The notes under the pieces were generated by a model, which saw only the letters and a program-made list of their open reading frames with translations, did no database searches and had not been told where the DNA came from. Positions 45,901 through 53,851 of a stretch of 64,000 nucleotides of DNA are shown piece by piece. The DNA is from Flavobacterium sp. 20NA77.7 (GTDB taxonomy: Bacteria; Bacteroidota; Bacteroidia; Flavobacteriales; Flavobacteriaceae). The stretch's first letter is position 1. Each line of letters opens with the position of its first letter. The position numbers were made by a program, and so were the translations under genes. The stretch spans positions 2,232,001-2,296,000 of the forward strand of contig NZ_CP133721.1 of the NCBI RefSeq assembly GCF_031326205.1, written 5' to 3'.

Positions 45901-48900
45901 AACCTAAACATCCATATGGACCTAAATTTATTACACCAGTAGCATTTGGATAAGTTCTAGGCTGATTACATAAAGAAACTGCCTCAGGACAAGGAACGGC
46001 TCCTATACATAACTTAAAAGAAATAGCTGTATTTGTTGAGGCAGTAGTATAAACTCTAACATAATACGTCTGCCCAATTACTAAGCTATTAGCTACGTAA
46101 CTTGTTGATCCACATTGTATTTGTGTAAGTGAATTACATGTTCCTGAATATAAGGCAAAATTAACCGTTGTGCTTGCTGGTAATATATTTGACAAACTAA
46201 ATGTGTGTGTTGGCTTTGTGGCAACAAAAGAATACCAAACATCATTTGCTGTAGCAGAACAAGTCAATGTTGGTGTTGCAGTTGGTGTTGCTCCAGTTAA
46301 TACCCCGTTATTTAATAAGGTACAATTTAAATCATCATTAAGAATAGCTACTGTTGCATTTGTACATAAATCATTAAGCGGTGTTGTAGTGAAATTTACA
46401 CCATCTGTCCAAAAACTTTTATCTGTTGAAGAACAAAGAGATCTAACATAAAAAGTATATGTTGAAGATGGGTTCAATCCGGTTACTAAAAATGGACTAG
46501 TAGCGCTAATTCCGGTGAAATTGAATGATGGTACATTCGATCCTACTGGAAATACTAAAATTTGCCATTGTGTTGCACTACCTGACTCTGTCCATGAAAC
46601 AGAAGCTGTTGTAGCCGTAATATTTGATACTGTTACTGCTGTAGGTTTAAAACAAGTGATTGGAGGTGTACAATAAATTGTTGCATCCCAACCAGTACTT
46701 GTTCCAGTTGTATTAGAAGTAAATGAGAAAGTTAAACATCCTGATGGTGACGTAGAAGTAAAACTTGGTGGTAAATTAGCTCCTGTATATGTTCCTACTA
46801 TTGGTGATGTAGGTAAATCTCCATTTCTAATAATTAAATTATCTCCTGCCGCAACGTTGAAAGAGTTAAACACCACAGTTACTACGTCTCCAATATTTCC
46901 AGGACATGCCGTTACAAAATAATTCTCACTATTTTGATAACCTCCTGTGGTACCTCCCGTATCGGTAAAATGATCTCCAGAACAGAAATTAGGAGTAGTA
47001 CAAATTGTTAATGGCAACGACCAATAACTTTTATCCGTGGTAGAACAAATAGCTCTCACATAAACATCATAACATGTTACAGAATTTAAACCTGTAATTA
47101 AATATGGACTTGGAGAATTAACTACCGTTCCGGTAGCTGTTGCTGTTGGAGTCGCTGAACCTTGTGGTAAAACTAATACTTCCCATTGGGTTTCTGTTCC
47201 TCCATTTACCCAACTTACCTGCGCTTGATTATAACTAACATTGGCAGAAGCTAAATTTTTTGGTTTAGGACAAGTAACTATTTTTAGTTCAATATTATCT
47301 ATGGCTCCTGGAGGTTGAGTTCCTAAAGTAGCATTGTTTCTCCACTCAAAAACTAATCTCATTGTATTTCCTGCAAAAGGAATTACATTTAAATCATTTA
47401 TAAGTACTGTATTCCAAGTAGAAAAAGATAATAAATCATTACCTGCTTTAATATTTGATGCACTTGCAGCTAAACCAGTTCCTGCAGTAGGAGTTGTTGT
47501 ACCAGGAATAGCCCAAACTCTAATTAAATCATTTGCTGCCTCTCCAAAAGCTCTCCAGTCAAATTTTAATTCTGCTTGAGTGGCTCCTGCAGGGATAACA
47601 AAATCTTTATAAGCATGAACAATAGAGGTGTTAGTTAATGCATAGGCATTATTTACACCATTGTCGTTAGTAATATACATAGCATGGGTTCCTCCGTTAT
47701 TCACGGCTGTTCCTATCGCCCACTTATTTACTTGGTTACCTGTACCACTACCGTTACTTAATGTCCAGCCAGTAATTGTTTCAAAACCATCTGTAAAAGG
47801 TAAACTTACTGCAACTTGTGGAAGGGTAAATGTAAATGGACCAGACCAAATACTAAAATTACCATCATTACAATTTGCTCTTACATAGTATTGATAAACA
47901 ACACCTGAAACCCCGTTATATACATATCCTGTATTGGTGTTTACGGTTGTGCCAGCGCCTGTTGGTAATCCATAAGGCGCAGGAGCCACAGAAACTTCCC
48001 ATGAAGTCGCTCCAGAAGGGTTTCCCCATGACAATGTTGCCGATGTTGAAGTTATTGCGGTTGCTGTTAAAGCACTTGGTTGTGTACAGAAAACTTGTTG
48101 AATATCTAAAGTATAACCAAATGTTTGAGTTGCAGCAGTAGAGGAAATAATAATATAATAGGTTGTACCTGCGGTTACAGGAAATGGATTAATTACTCTA
48201 ACATTAGTTGTTGCATTTGCGATACCTGTTAAACATGTTGCTCCAGCAGTTCCAGGACATGCATTATATATATGCAAACTTGAATTAGTCCCTGTTGGTG
48301 TTAAAGAAACAGATATGTTTCCAGACACGGTTGGAGTATACGTATAAAAGACGTCGTTTCCTGCCATATAATTCGTAGCAGAACCCGAACAAGCTAAAGG
48401 TTGAGCAATATCGTTCGTGTCTCCAAAATTTGATGTGTTACTCGTTGTGCTATATGGCAAAGTACCAACAACTATTGGTGCAGCACAAGCTTGACCAGGT
48501 ATTGTAGTCGTAAAATTAGTTGATGTTGCTGACCAGTCACTTGGGAATCCCGAAGGACAAATAGCCCTAACTTGGAACTTGTAAGCTGTTCCTTGCGTTA
48601 AACCTGTCACAACAAAAGGATTAGAGTTGGCTGTATAATTTGGAACCCCTGTAAAATTTGAAGCTAATGGAACTACTTCTATTTGCCATTGCGTTGCACC
48701 TGCCGGACCCGTCCAGCCAAGAGATGCAAATGTAGTGCCTACTGTAGCAATAGGCGCTGTAGGCGCTGTAGGCGCATTACACGATTGTACAACGTTTACA
48801 TTATCTATCAACCAACGATCTCCATTTTCATTTGTTCTAACAAATGCAATATAAATACTTTGCCCAGCAAATGCCGTTAAAGAAATTACTTTTTCTTCGT

Positions 48901-49330
48901 AAACATTATAAACTGCGTTAAGTGTATTTTCATCCCAAGTAGCAGTAGGAATTGTTGTAAACGCGGTCGTCCCTGTTTGAGTTGTAGTAGAAACTCTAAC
49001 AGAAAAAGTACTTCCGTCATTTCCCGCTAAACCTGTTCTTGTATAAAACCTTAACTGACCATTGGCAGGAACAGTTACTTGAGAAGTTACTAAATATTCT
49101 TCTGCTGTAGTTGCTGATGTACCAGTAACTTTATTTAAAAACGCAGATGTTCCAGTTGCGCCATATGTTAAAGCGGCGCTAGTTGTTGTTCCCCAACTTG
49201 CTGTTCCCACACCATTATCGAATGAGGTCCATCCTGTTGGAGGAAACGTACCTGATTCGAAATTTTGTGTTAGCTGTCCAAAACTAAAACAAGAAATAAC
49301 AAGAAACAAAATTGAAAGTAATTTTTTCAT
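42989..49330 (-). CDS. Giant mosaic surface protein with FN3, LTD and type B T9SS domains
   Basis: This 2,113-residue protein has a signal peptide (MKKLLSILFLVISCFSFG). Approximate domain order: cleaved-adhesin-like jelly roll 20-183, FN3 184-278, PPC-like 280-405, FN3 416-506, second jelly roll 509-683, FN3 684-781, CUB-like 783-889, FN3 891-984, PPC-like 988-1108, Ig-like segments, a lamin-tail-like domain 1531-1688 (DLFISEVTDANTGALSYVEL), and three Ig-like repeats 1828-1968 (AICSG..L.ALPTTSTN). The gliding-type C-terminal sorting domain begins near 2031 (ISPNGDGLNDYLEL). It is a predicted T9SS surface adhesin working with the PorP/SprF and OmpA proteins encoded after it. It has no SprB repeats. 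Confidence 0.92.
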   Translation of the reverse strand: MKKLLSILFLVISCFSFGQLTQNFESGTFPPTGWTSFDNGVGTASWGTTTSAALTYGATGTSAFLNKVTGTSATTAEEYLVTSQVTVPANGQLRFYTRTGLAGNDGSTFSVRVSTTTQTGTTAFTTIPTATWDENTLNAVYNVYEEKVISLTAFAGQSIYIAFVRTNENGDRWLIDNVNVVQSCNAPTAPTAPIATVGTTFASLGWTGPAGATQWQIEVVPLASNFTGVPNYTANSNPFVVTGLTQGTAYKFQVRAICPSGFPSDWSATSTNFTTTIPGQACAAPIVVGTLPYSTTSNTSNFGDTNDIAQPLACSGSATNYMAGNDVFYTYTPTVSGNISVSLTPTGTNSSLHIYNACPGTAGATCLTGIANATTNVRVINPFPVTAGTTYYIIISSTAATQTFGYTLDIQQVFCTQPSALTATAITSTSATLSWGNPSGATSWEVSVAPAPYGLPTGAGTTVNTNTGYVYNGVSGVVYQYYVRANCNDGNFSIWSGPFTFTLPQVAVSLPFTDGFETITGWTLSNGSGTGNQVNKWAIGTAVNNGGTHAMYITNDNGVNNAYALTNTSIVHAYKDFVIPAGATQAELKFDWRAFGEAANDLIRVWAIPGTTTPTAGTGLAASASNIKAGNDLLSFSTWNTVLINDLNVIPFAGNTMRLVFEWRNNATLGTQPPGAIDNIELKIVTCPKPKNLASANVSYNQAQVSWVNGGTETQWEVLVLPQGSATPTATATGTVVNSPSPYLITGLNSVTCYDVYVRAICSTTDKSYWSLPLTICTTPNFCSGDHFTDTGGTTGGYQNSENYFVTACPGNIGDVVTVVFNSFNVAAGDNLIIRNGDLPTSPIVGTYTGANLPPSFTSTSPSGCLTFSFTSNTTGTSTGWDATIYCTPPITCFKPTAVTVSNITATTASVSWTESGSATQWQILVFPVGSNVPSFNFTGISATSPFLVTGLNPSSTYTFYVRSLCSSTDKSFWTDGVNFTTTPLNDLCTNATVAILNDDLNCTLLNNGVLTGATPTATPTLTCSATANDVWYSFVATKPTHTFSLSNILPASTTVNFALYSGTCNSLTQIQCGSTSYVANSLVIGQTYYVRVYTTASTNTAISFKLCIGAVPCPEAVSLCNQPRTYPNATGVINLGPYGCLGSSPNASFFFLEAAQSGSLSYTINQVTTGGTPIDVDYALWGPFPSRDAGCVLIPNGSPLSCSYSAAATENFTITVTQGQVYILMVTNFANQAGSVTITPNANNTAQSFCYPYNTFNYSAVTYCSNSVNQTPVLVAGATAGTYSASPAGLSINSVTGEINFATSTPGTYTVTSTLIPTLLPPATNNPIICTRTVIVTPNPNASIAYSSASYCNSDSVAYPVVITGTAGPNTTYSSTPLGLQYALDPISGAITPSLATPGTYTITMSVPAQGGCAAYTTNTSVEIKTAPQLPIKVDVNGCNSYTLPALTTGVYYTGSNATGTQLNAGDVITTTQVVYVYATNGDCSNQVSFKVNIISIPTPTASVTAQPTCSTQTGNMQVTSPITQSAVTPSDLFISEVTDANTGALSYVELYNGTGSAKNLANYKLKMYNNGNATATWQQTLSGTIANNSTFVIKISNDPSIPGVSHNLLIPNSGVDTNDNIRLTTVTDVEVDMWGPTNGTVFTPNNQPGYTYRRLASSTPLPTTTWTPAQWSTLDPENYSNIGQYSLYVSNYQYAVDSGTFQSGTTFSGLTPGSHTLIVHDLINDCYSSPSNFTIDAVPYTNPVTSFTYTTPVCNSNTTNPSPALATGFTSGGTFSATPTGLDINSTTGVINLVNSTVGSYTVTYNYPGDLTNCINSGSSTAPIVISSIITPTFNQVAAICSGATLTALPTTSTNNIVGSWSPALNNTATTTYTFTPNTGQCAITTTMTITVNPNITPTFTPVSAICSGDVLSALPTTSTNSITGTWSPAPNNTATTTYTFTPTAGQCATSTTMTITVNPFVQPVFTPIADLCVGAVPIVLSSTSTNGVTGVWSPSTVDTASAGTTVYNFTPNGTGCYLPTSLTVSVHQCQIQRGISPNGDGLNDYLELTAEKVEIFNRYGGKVYSKVNYHNDWFGQSDSGSVLPDGTYYYAIKLLGGELKTGWIYINKEN

Positions 49331-49362
49331 TATAGTATTTGTTGGTTATATTTATATTCTAA

Positions 49363-49370
49363 CAAATATA
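49363..49370 (-). promoter_or_regulatory. Putative -7 element for adhesin 2
   Basis: On the minus strand this reads TATATTTG, identical to the element before adhesin 1, 32 bp upstream of the ATG. Confidence 0.4.
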
Positions 49371-49463
49371 TTAAGATTATTTGAAGAACAGAAAAAAAAA
49401 GACAAAATACTTTTTTTATCGACGAAAAGTAATTTGATTCCTGTTTAGTTTAGTTTAAATGAT

Positions 49464-49471
49464 TATTTTTG
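49464..49471 (+). promoter_or_regulatory. Putative -7 element of hflX
   Basis: TATTTTTG matches TAnnTTTG 15 bp before the ATG at 49487. It overlaps a possible TTG start at 49469, which argues against that start. Confidence 0.4.
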
Positions 49472-49486
49472 TTCCTATTTATTGAT

Positions 49487-50710
49487 ATGCTGGAAATCGA
49501 AAAACATAATTTTGAAAAAACCGTCATCGTTGGTATTGTTACACAAAACCAAAGTGAGGATAAACTTATTGAATATTTAGACGAATTAGAGTTTCTTACC
49601 TATACTGCTGGAGGTGAAGTTGTTAAGCGTTTTACGCAAAAAATGGACAAGCCCAACCCAAAAACATTTGTAGGAACAGGTAAGCTAGAGGATATTAAAT
49701 ATTACATCAAAGACAACGATATTAAAACCGTAATTTTTGACGACGAATTAAGTCCTTCTCAACAAAAAAACATCACTCGTGAACTAGACTGTAAAGTACT
49801 GGATCGAACCAATCTTATCTTAGATATTTTTGCGCAGCGTGCCGAAACTTCTTATGCACGAACACAAGTAGAACTAGCTCAATGCCAATATTTATTGCCT
49901 CGTTTGACCGGAATGTGGACGCACTTGGAGCGTCAAAAAGGAGGTATTGGAATGCGAGGTCCTGGTGAAACTGAAATTGAAACCGACCGTCGTATTGTGC
50001 GTGATAGAATTTCATTGCTGAAAGACAAAATCAAAGTAATCGACAAACAAATGGCAACGCAACGTAGCAATCGTGGAGCTATGGTGCGTGTGGCTTTAGT
50101 TGGCTACACCAATGTAGGCAAATCAACCTTAATGAATGCCGTGGGAAAAAGCGATGTATTTGTAGAAAATAAATTATTTGCCACGCTTGACACAACCGTT
50201 AGAAAAACCGTAATTAAGAATTTACCGTTTCTTTTAAGCGACACGGTGGGATTTATTAGAAAACTTCCAACACAATTAGTTGAGTCGTTTAAAAGCACCT
50301 TAGATGAAGTGAGAGAGGCCGATTTATTACTTCATGTAGTAGATATTTCACATCCCGATTTTGAAGATCATATTGCTTCGGTGAATCAAATTTTGCAAGA
50401 CATTAAAAGTGCCGATAAACCTACGATTATGGTGTTCAATAAAATTGATGCGTTTCAATCGGTTTATTTTGATGCAAACGATTTAAGTGTGGAGAAAACG
50501 ACCAAACATTATACCTTGGAAGAGTGGAAAAACACTTGGATGAGTAAATTAGGCGAAAGCAAAACCTTGTTTATTTCGGCTACTGAAAAAGCCAACTTTG
50601 AAGAATTTAGAGAAAAAGTGTATGAAGCAGTGCGTGAAATTCACATTACACGTTTTCCATACAATAAATTCTTATATCCCGATTATAAAGACGCCGTTGA
50701 GAATGAGTAA
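49487..50710 (+). CDS. hflX: GTPase HflX
   Basis: This 407-residue ribosome-associated GTPase rescues or splits stalled 70S ribosomes under stress. The N-terminal HflX domain includes FVGTGKLEDI and the linker RGPGETEIETDRR (at about 158-170). The G domain has G1 GYTNVGKST at 206-214, G3 DTVGFIRKLP and G4 NKID. I use the ATG at 49487 because the upstream TTG lies in the promoter element. It is divergent from adhesin 2. Confidence 0.96.
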   Translation: MLEIEKHNFEKTVIVGIVTQNQSEDKLIEYLDELEFLTYTAGGEVVKRFTQKMDKPNPKTFVGTGKLEDIKYYIKDNDIKTVIFDDELSPSQQKNITRELDCKVLDRTNLILDIFAQRAETSYARTQVELAQCQYLLPRLTGMWTHLERQKGGIGMRGPGETEIETDRRIVRDRISLLKDKIKVIDKQMATQRSNRGAMVRVALVGYTNVGKSTLMNAVGKSDVFVENKLFATLDTTVRKTVIKNLPFLLSDTVGFIRKLPTQLVESFKSTLDEVREADLLLHVVDISHPDFEDHIASVNQILQDIKSADKPTIMVFNKIDAFQSVYFDANDLSVEKTTKHYTLEEWKNTWMSKLGESKTLFISATEKANFEEFREKVYEAVREIHITRFPYNKFLYPDYKDAVENE

Positions 50711-50724
50711 AATAATCACTTGTT

Positions 50725-50753
50725 TTAAAAAAGATTTTTATATTTACAATTGG
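50725..50753 (+). repeat. Upstream motif, copy 1 of 2
   Basis: A 29-nt AT-rich segment that recurs at 51375-51403 with one mismatch, exactly 650 bp away. It includes TATATTTACAATTGG, whose first eight bases are one change from the -7 consensus. It starts 15 bp after the hflX stop. Confidence 0.8.
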
Positions 50754-50845
50754 TTATAATCATATTTATATAAAATGTGGGGTTGTACAAGCTAGCCGTC
50801 AATTTGAAAAAACAAGAAAAACACAACGTAAAAGAATAAAATAAA

Positions 50846-51367
50846 TTGAAAGAAGAACACTATTATTCAAATAAATTAACATCTTTCTTATTGCTTTTAA
50901 TATCTTCAATATTTGTTGTTGCGGGAATATTATTGGGTGAAAAAATGATAGATTTTAAAGAAAAACTATTTAAAAGTGTAATTTTAATTTTCGGCTTTTT
51001 GTTGTTTTTGTTTGGAATAATTTTATCTGTTTTATTGTTGAAAAGAAAAAAGCCTCTTTTAACAATTACAAATAGTGAGTTAATAATTCATAGTATTTTG
51101 GCCCCGTCTAATACCATTCCATTTAACAACATAAAATCATTTTTCATCATTAATACTCGATATCGAGGAATTAAAACAAATAAGCAAATATTTGTTGAAC
51201 TGAAAAATCCAACAGAAAAACACACAAAAACTTGGTTTTATAAATTTCTCTGTAAAATTAGTATTCCTATCGCTAATTCTCAATATTCTATACAAACCAA
51301 TTTTTTAAATATCAAACAGAAAGAATTACTTGAACAATTAAATAAAAAAATTAAAAATATTGAATAA
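50846..51367 (+). CDS. Small membrane protein, STM3941-like
   Basis: This 173-residue protein starts at TTG; the first internal ATG would remove the first membrane helix. Two transmembrane helices lie at about 11-29 and 43-64, followed by a beta-rich cytoplasmic domain with PH-like character (LLTITNSELIIHS; NTIPFNNIKSFFI). The layout resembles the STM3941 family, but I recognise it only by pattern. The gene is AT-rich and lies with its neighbour behind a shared upstream motif, which suggests accessory DNA. Confidence 0.75.
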   Translation: MKEEHYYSNKLTSFLLLLISSIFVVAGILLGEKMIDFKEKLFKSVILIFGFLLFLFGIILSVLLLKRKKPLLTITNSELIIHSILAPSNTIPFNNIKSFFIINTRYRGIKTNKQIFVELKNPTEKHTKTWFYKFLCKISIPIANSQYSIQTNFLNIKQKELLEQLNKKIKNIE

Positions 51368-51374
51368 TAGGGGG

Positions 51375-51403
51375 TTAAAAAATATTTTTATATTTACAAT
51401 TGG
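51375..51403 (+). repeat. Upstream motif, copy 2 of 2
   Basis: It matches 50725-50753 at 28 of 29 positions and begins 8 bp after the preceding stop. About 40 bp further on, both copies have a GYTAGC...CAA segment before the next start codon. Confidence 0.8.
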
Positions 51404-51478
51404 ATAGAAAGTTAGTACATGTTTAATTGAGCGGTTATTTATTAGTTAGCAGCCAACTTATAAAAACGAAATCTTAAG

Positions 51479-51991
51479 ATGGAATATAAAAAATATTGGT
51501 CAATTGAAGATTTAGGAACAAATTCATTGAAATCTTATGAAGTATGTCTTTACACTGCAATTATATTTGTTTTACTTTTTGTATTAATCAAAAAATTCAA
51601 AAAATCTAATCAAGATTATGAAAAAACAATTCTTCTTTGGGTTACAGGAATTATTGGGATTGGATCGATGTTTGGATTTATATATTTAAAAATTTTCACA
51701 ATTGACTCAACTCATGAACGAATGCAGAAAATTCTAAATTCAAAAAATGTAGCTATCGTTGAAGGAAATATCAGTAAATTTGAAAGTGTTAGGCCTTTAT
51801 CTAAAAAAGGAATTGTAACTCAAGAAAAATTTATTGTTGACTCAATTGAATTTTCGTATTCGGATGAATTACTTGGAAGATTTAATCGATTTAGTAAAAC
51901 AAATAATGGTGTTTTTCGAAATGGATTGCCCGTGAGGATAACTTATGGAAAAGAAAAACATGAAATATTAATGGTTGAAATTAATAAATAA
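51479..51991 (+). CDS. Small membrane protein of unknown function
   Basis: This 170-residue protein has two predicted transmembrane helices at about 23-40 and 52-71 and a soluble C-terminal domain of about 95 residues rich in beta-strands (AIVEGNISKFESVRP; GLPVRITYGKEKHEI). There are no cysteines in the soluble domain and no enzyme motif. I do not recognise the family. It is the second gene behind the repeated 29-nt motif and ends 37 bp from the convergent DUF2480 gene. Confidence 0.75.
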   Translation: MEYKKYWSIEDLGTNSLKSYEVCLYTAIIFVLLFVLIKKFKKSNQDYEKTILLWVTGIIGIGSMFGFIYLKIFTIDSTHERMQKILNSKNVAIVEGNISKFESVRPLSKKGIVTQEKFIVDSIEFSYSDELLGRFNRFSKTNNGVFRNGLPVRITYGKEKHEILMVEINK

Positions 51992-52028
51992 TTATTCCTC
52001 AAATCAATCTTAATAAAATAACCTCCTC

Positions 52029-52532
52029 CTATTTTCTTTTATACAAAGGCACTGCCGAACACGCCTCGCCAAACATGACGCTTTTAGCTACTTTTTGTAG
52101 TTTTTGTATGGCTACGGTATATACTTGGTTGGGTACGGCTTTTTTAGAACAGCCTTTTAAAATAACAGGTTTTTCAAAATAATCGGTGTAGTCGAGTTTA
52201 TTTAAAATGTCTTGATACCAGGCAATAACGGCCAACTCTTTTGTGCCGTGAATAACGTGTAAAGCAAACGGAATCAAATGAACCGCAACTAAAGCAAATG
52301 CCCAAGCGGGCAAAATGGCATCGGTAGCACAATACAAGGCTACATATTTGTCCTCGTAGTTAGACCAATCGGTGCCTTTTAATTGGGCTCTAAAATCAGC
52401 TTCTTTCAGTAAAAAACCCTCCACTAACCATTGCGAAATATCAACCTCAACCACATGACCATCTGGATAGTAATCTTCTAAATCGAATACCATCAAGGAA
52501 CTTTGCGCTACTTTGTTTACTATTTCGTCCAT
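52029..52532 (-). CDS. DUF2480 family protein
   Basis: This 167-residue protein has the DUF2480 pattern (DLEDYYPDGHVVEVDISQWL; EKPVILKGCSKK). DUF2480 genes sit at the end of suf operons in Flavobacteriia, as here. The function is unknown; the conserved GCSKK Cys is compatible with a thiol or Fe-S role, but that is speculation. It is the last gene of the SUF operon and is separated from the SufT-like gene by an ACTGC heptamer repeat. Confidence 0.88.
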   Translation of the reverse strand: MDEIVNKVAQSSLMVFDLEDYYPDGHVVEVDISQWLVEGFLLKEADFRAQLKGTDWSNYEDKYVALYCATDAILPAWAFALVAVHLIPFALHVIHGTKELAVIAWYQDILNKLDYTDYFEKPVILKGCSKKAVPNQVYTVAIQKLQKVAKSVMFGEACSAVPLYKRK

Positions 52533-52590
52533 TGTTTAGTCTCAGTTTTCAGTAAGAAGCTCAGAAACTGCTCACTGCGACTGCTTACTT
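52533..52590. repeat. ACTGC-type short tandem repeats between SufT-like gene and DUF2480
   Basis: The gap consists of recurring CAGT/ACTG words, including AAACTGC, TCACTGC and GACTGC in a row, and AGTAAG against CTTACT as a short inverted pair. It fills the space between the two cistrons. Confidence 0.65.
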
Positions 52591-52592
52591 TT

Positions 52593-52916
52593 TTAAAGCA
52601 TTCCCAATTCTAACTTCGCTTCTTCGCTCATTAAGTCTTTGCTCCATGGCGGATCAAATGTAATTTCTACTTCGCACGATTTTACGGTATCAATAGATTT
52701 TACTTTTTCTTCCACTTCTTGCGGCAACGTTTCAGCTACTGGGCAATTTGGCGATGTTAACGTCATTAAGATTTTTACATCGTTATCCTCATTAATCATT
52801 ACGTCATAGATTAATCCTAATTCGTAAATATCAACCGGAATTTCTGGGTCAAAAATTCCTTTTAATACTTTGACTACGTCTTCGCCTAAATTGATTGTAT
52901 CGTTAAATTCTTCCAT
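52593..52916 (-). CDS. SufT/MIP18-like DUF59 protein
   Basis: The protein has 107 residues from Met at 52916 (MEEFNDTINL). The longer frame from 52952 runs into the repeat element and is unlikely. Family motifs are FDPEIPVDIYELGLIYDV and LTSPNCPVAE, with the Cys in SPNCP expected to be functional. DUF59 proteins of this type (SufT, MIP18) act in Fe-S cluster maturation. It lies in the SUF operon after the GxxExxY cassette. Confidence 0.93.
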   Translation of the reverse strand: MEEFNDTINLGEDVVKVLKGIFDPEIPVDIYELGLIYDVMINEDNDVKILMTLTSPNCPVAETLPQEVEEKVKSIDTVKSCEVEITFDPPWSKDLMSEEAKLELGML

Positions 52917-52939
52917 TTTTATTTTTATTTTTATTATAA

Positions 52940-52969
52940 CCATATAAGACATATAAGGGAATATAAGTT
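52940..52969. repeat. Left arm of GxxExxY cassette (ATATAAG element)
   Basis: Three ATATAAG words (52942, 52951, 52961) with spacing 9 and 10. It is inverted relative to 53384-53413, matching at 26 of 30 positions, with an 18-of-19 core (52939-52957 against 53396-53414). The GxxExxY stop codon begins at its edge. Confidence 0.85.
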
Positions 52970-53381
52970 AATCCCAAATTTGATTATATAGATTATTAAT
53001 ATATGTTTTTTGGCCTTCTTTATAAATGTTTGTTACATTAAAATTAATTAGTAAACCCATTGGCACATTTAATAAATTCATATAAGATAAAATTTGTGCT
53101 TCAAATATAGGTTTCATTTCGGACACAGACTTTAGTTCAACAACTAACTTGTCTTCTATCAATAAGTCACATCTTAATTCCGCTTCAACTTCAATTCCTT
53201 TATATTCAATTGGTATTGATAATTCAGACTGAAATTTAATATTTCTAAGTTCAAGTTCGCGTAGTAAACATTTATGATAAACACTTTCGAGCAAACCAGG
53301 ACCAAGACTCTTGTGAACTTCAATAGCGGCTCCATTTACTTGATAAACCAAATCCTTTAAATCTTGTCTTGTATAATTCAT
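52968..53381 (-). CDS. GxxExxY protein, PDDEXK-nuclease-like
   Basis: This 137-residue protein has the GxxExxY motif at 29-35 (GPGLLESVY) and the nuclease-fold signature D72 and E82-L-K84 (CDLLIEDKLVVELKS). The family (TIGR04256) is widespread in Bacteroidota, has no established function and resembles PD-(D/E)XK nucleases. The gene interrupts the SUF operon between sufE and the SufT-like gene. Its ATG lies 2 nt inside one inverted element and its stop overlaps the other, so the coding region fills the cassette. It is not a known SUF component. Confidence 0.92.
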   Translation of the reverse strand: MNYTRQDLKDLVYQVNGAAIEVHKSLGPGLLESVYHKCLLRELELRNIKFQSELSIPIEYKGIEVEAELRCDLLIEDKLVVELKSVSEMKPIFEAQILSYMNLLNVPMGLLINFNVTNIYKEGQKTYINNLYNQIWD

Positions 53382-53383
53382 AA

Positions 53384-53413
53384 AACTTATACTTTCTTAT
53401 ATGCCTTATATGG
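53384..53413. repeat. Right arm of GxxExxY cassette (ATATAAG element, inverted)
   Basis: On the minus strand it has the same three-word structure as 52940-52969. It lies between the sufE stop at 53431 and the GxxExxY start at 53381. Confidence 0.85.
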
Positions 53414-53430
53414 TAATTAAAACTTTAAGT

Positions 53431-53850
53431 CTATTGCTTCGCTTGAAATGCCAAAGCATACATTTTTATTTGTTTAATCATTGAAACCAATCCGTTTGCT
53501 CTTGTGGGCGATAAATGTTCTTTTAAACCAATTTCATCAATAAAATCAGTATTAGCCTCCAAAATTGAACTTGGTGTTTGGTTTGAAAACGCCCGAATTA
53601 AAATGGCAATAATCCCTTTGGTTAAAATAGCATCACTATCGGCTGTGAAAACAATTTTTCCATCTTGTTCTTCGCCATGCACCCATACTTTTGATTGGCA
53701 ACCTTTAATAATATTTTCGTCAACTTTGTACTGTTCATCAATTATAGGAAGTGATTTTCCTAATTCAATGATGTATTCGTAGCGCTGCATCCAGTCGTCA
53801 AACATAGAAAACTCGTCAACAATTTCGTGTTGTATGTCTTGTATTGTCAT
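53431..53850 (-). CDS. sufE: Sulfur acceptor SufE
   Basis: This 139-residue protein has the SufE signature ENIIKGCQSKVW, with sulfur-accepting C51. It receives persulfide sulfur from the SufS cysteine desulfurase and passes it to the SufBCD scaffold. It is encoded 1 bp after the lipoprotein gene, in the SUF operon. The gene after it has been displaced by the GxxExxY cassette. Confidence 0.95.
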   Translation of the reverse strand: MTIQDIQHEIVDEFSMFDDWMQRYEYIIELGKSLPIIDEQYKVDENIIKGCQSKVWVHGEEQDGKIVFTADSDAILTKGIIAILIRAFSNQTPSSILEANTDFIDEIGLKEHLSPTRANGLVSMIKQIKMYALAFQAKQ

Positions 53851-53851
53851 G

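Noticed and set aside
49469..49486. TTG start for hflX adding six residues
   Set aside because: It lies inside the predicted -7 element; the ATG at 49487 gives the usual N-terminus.
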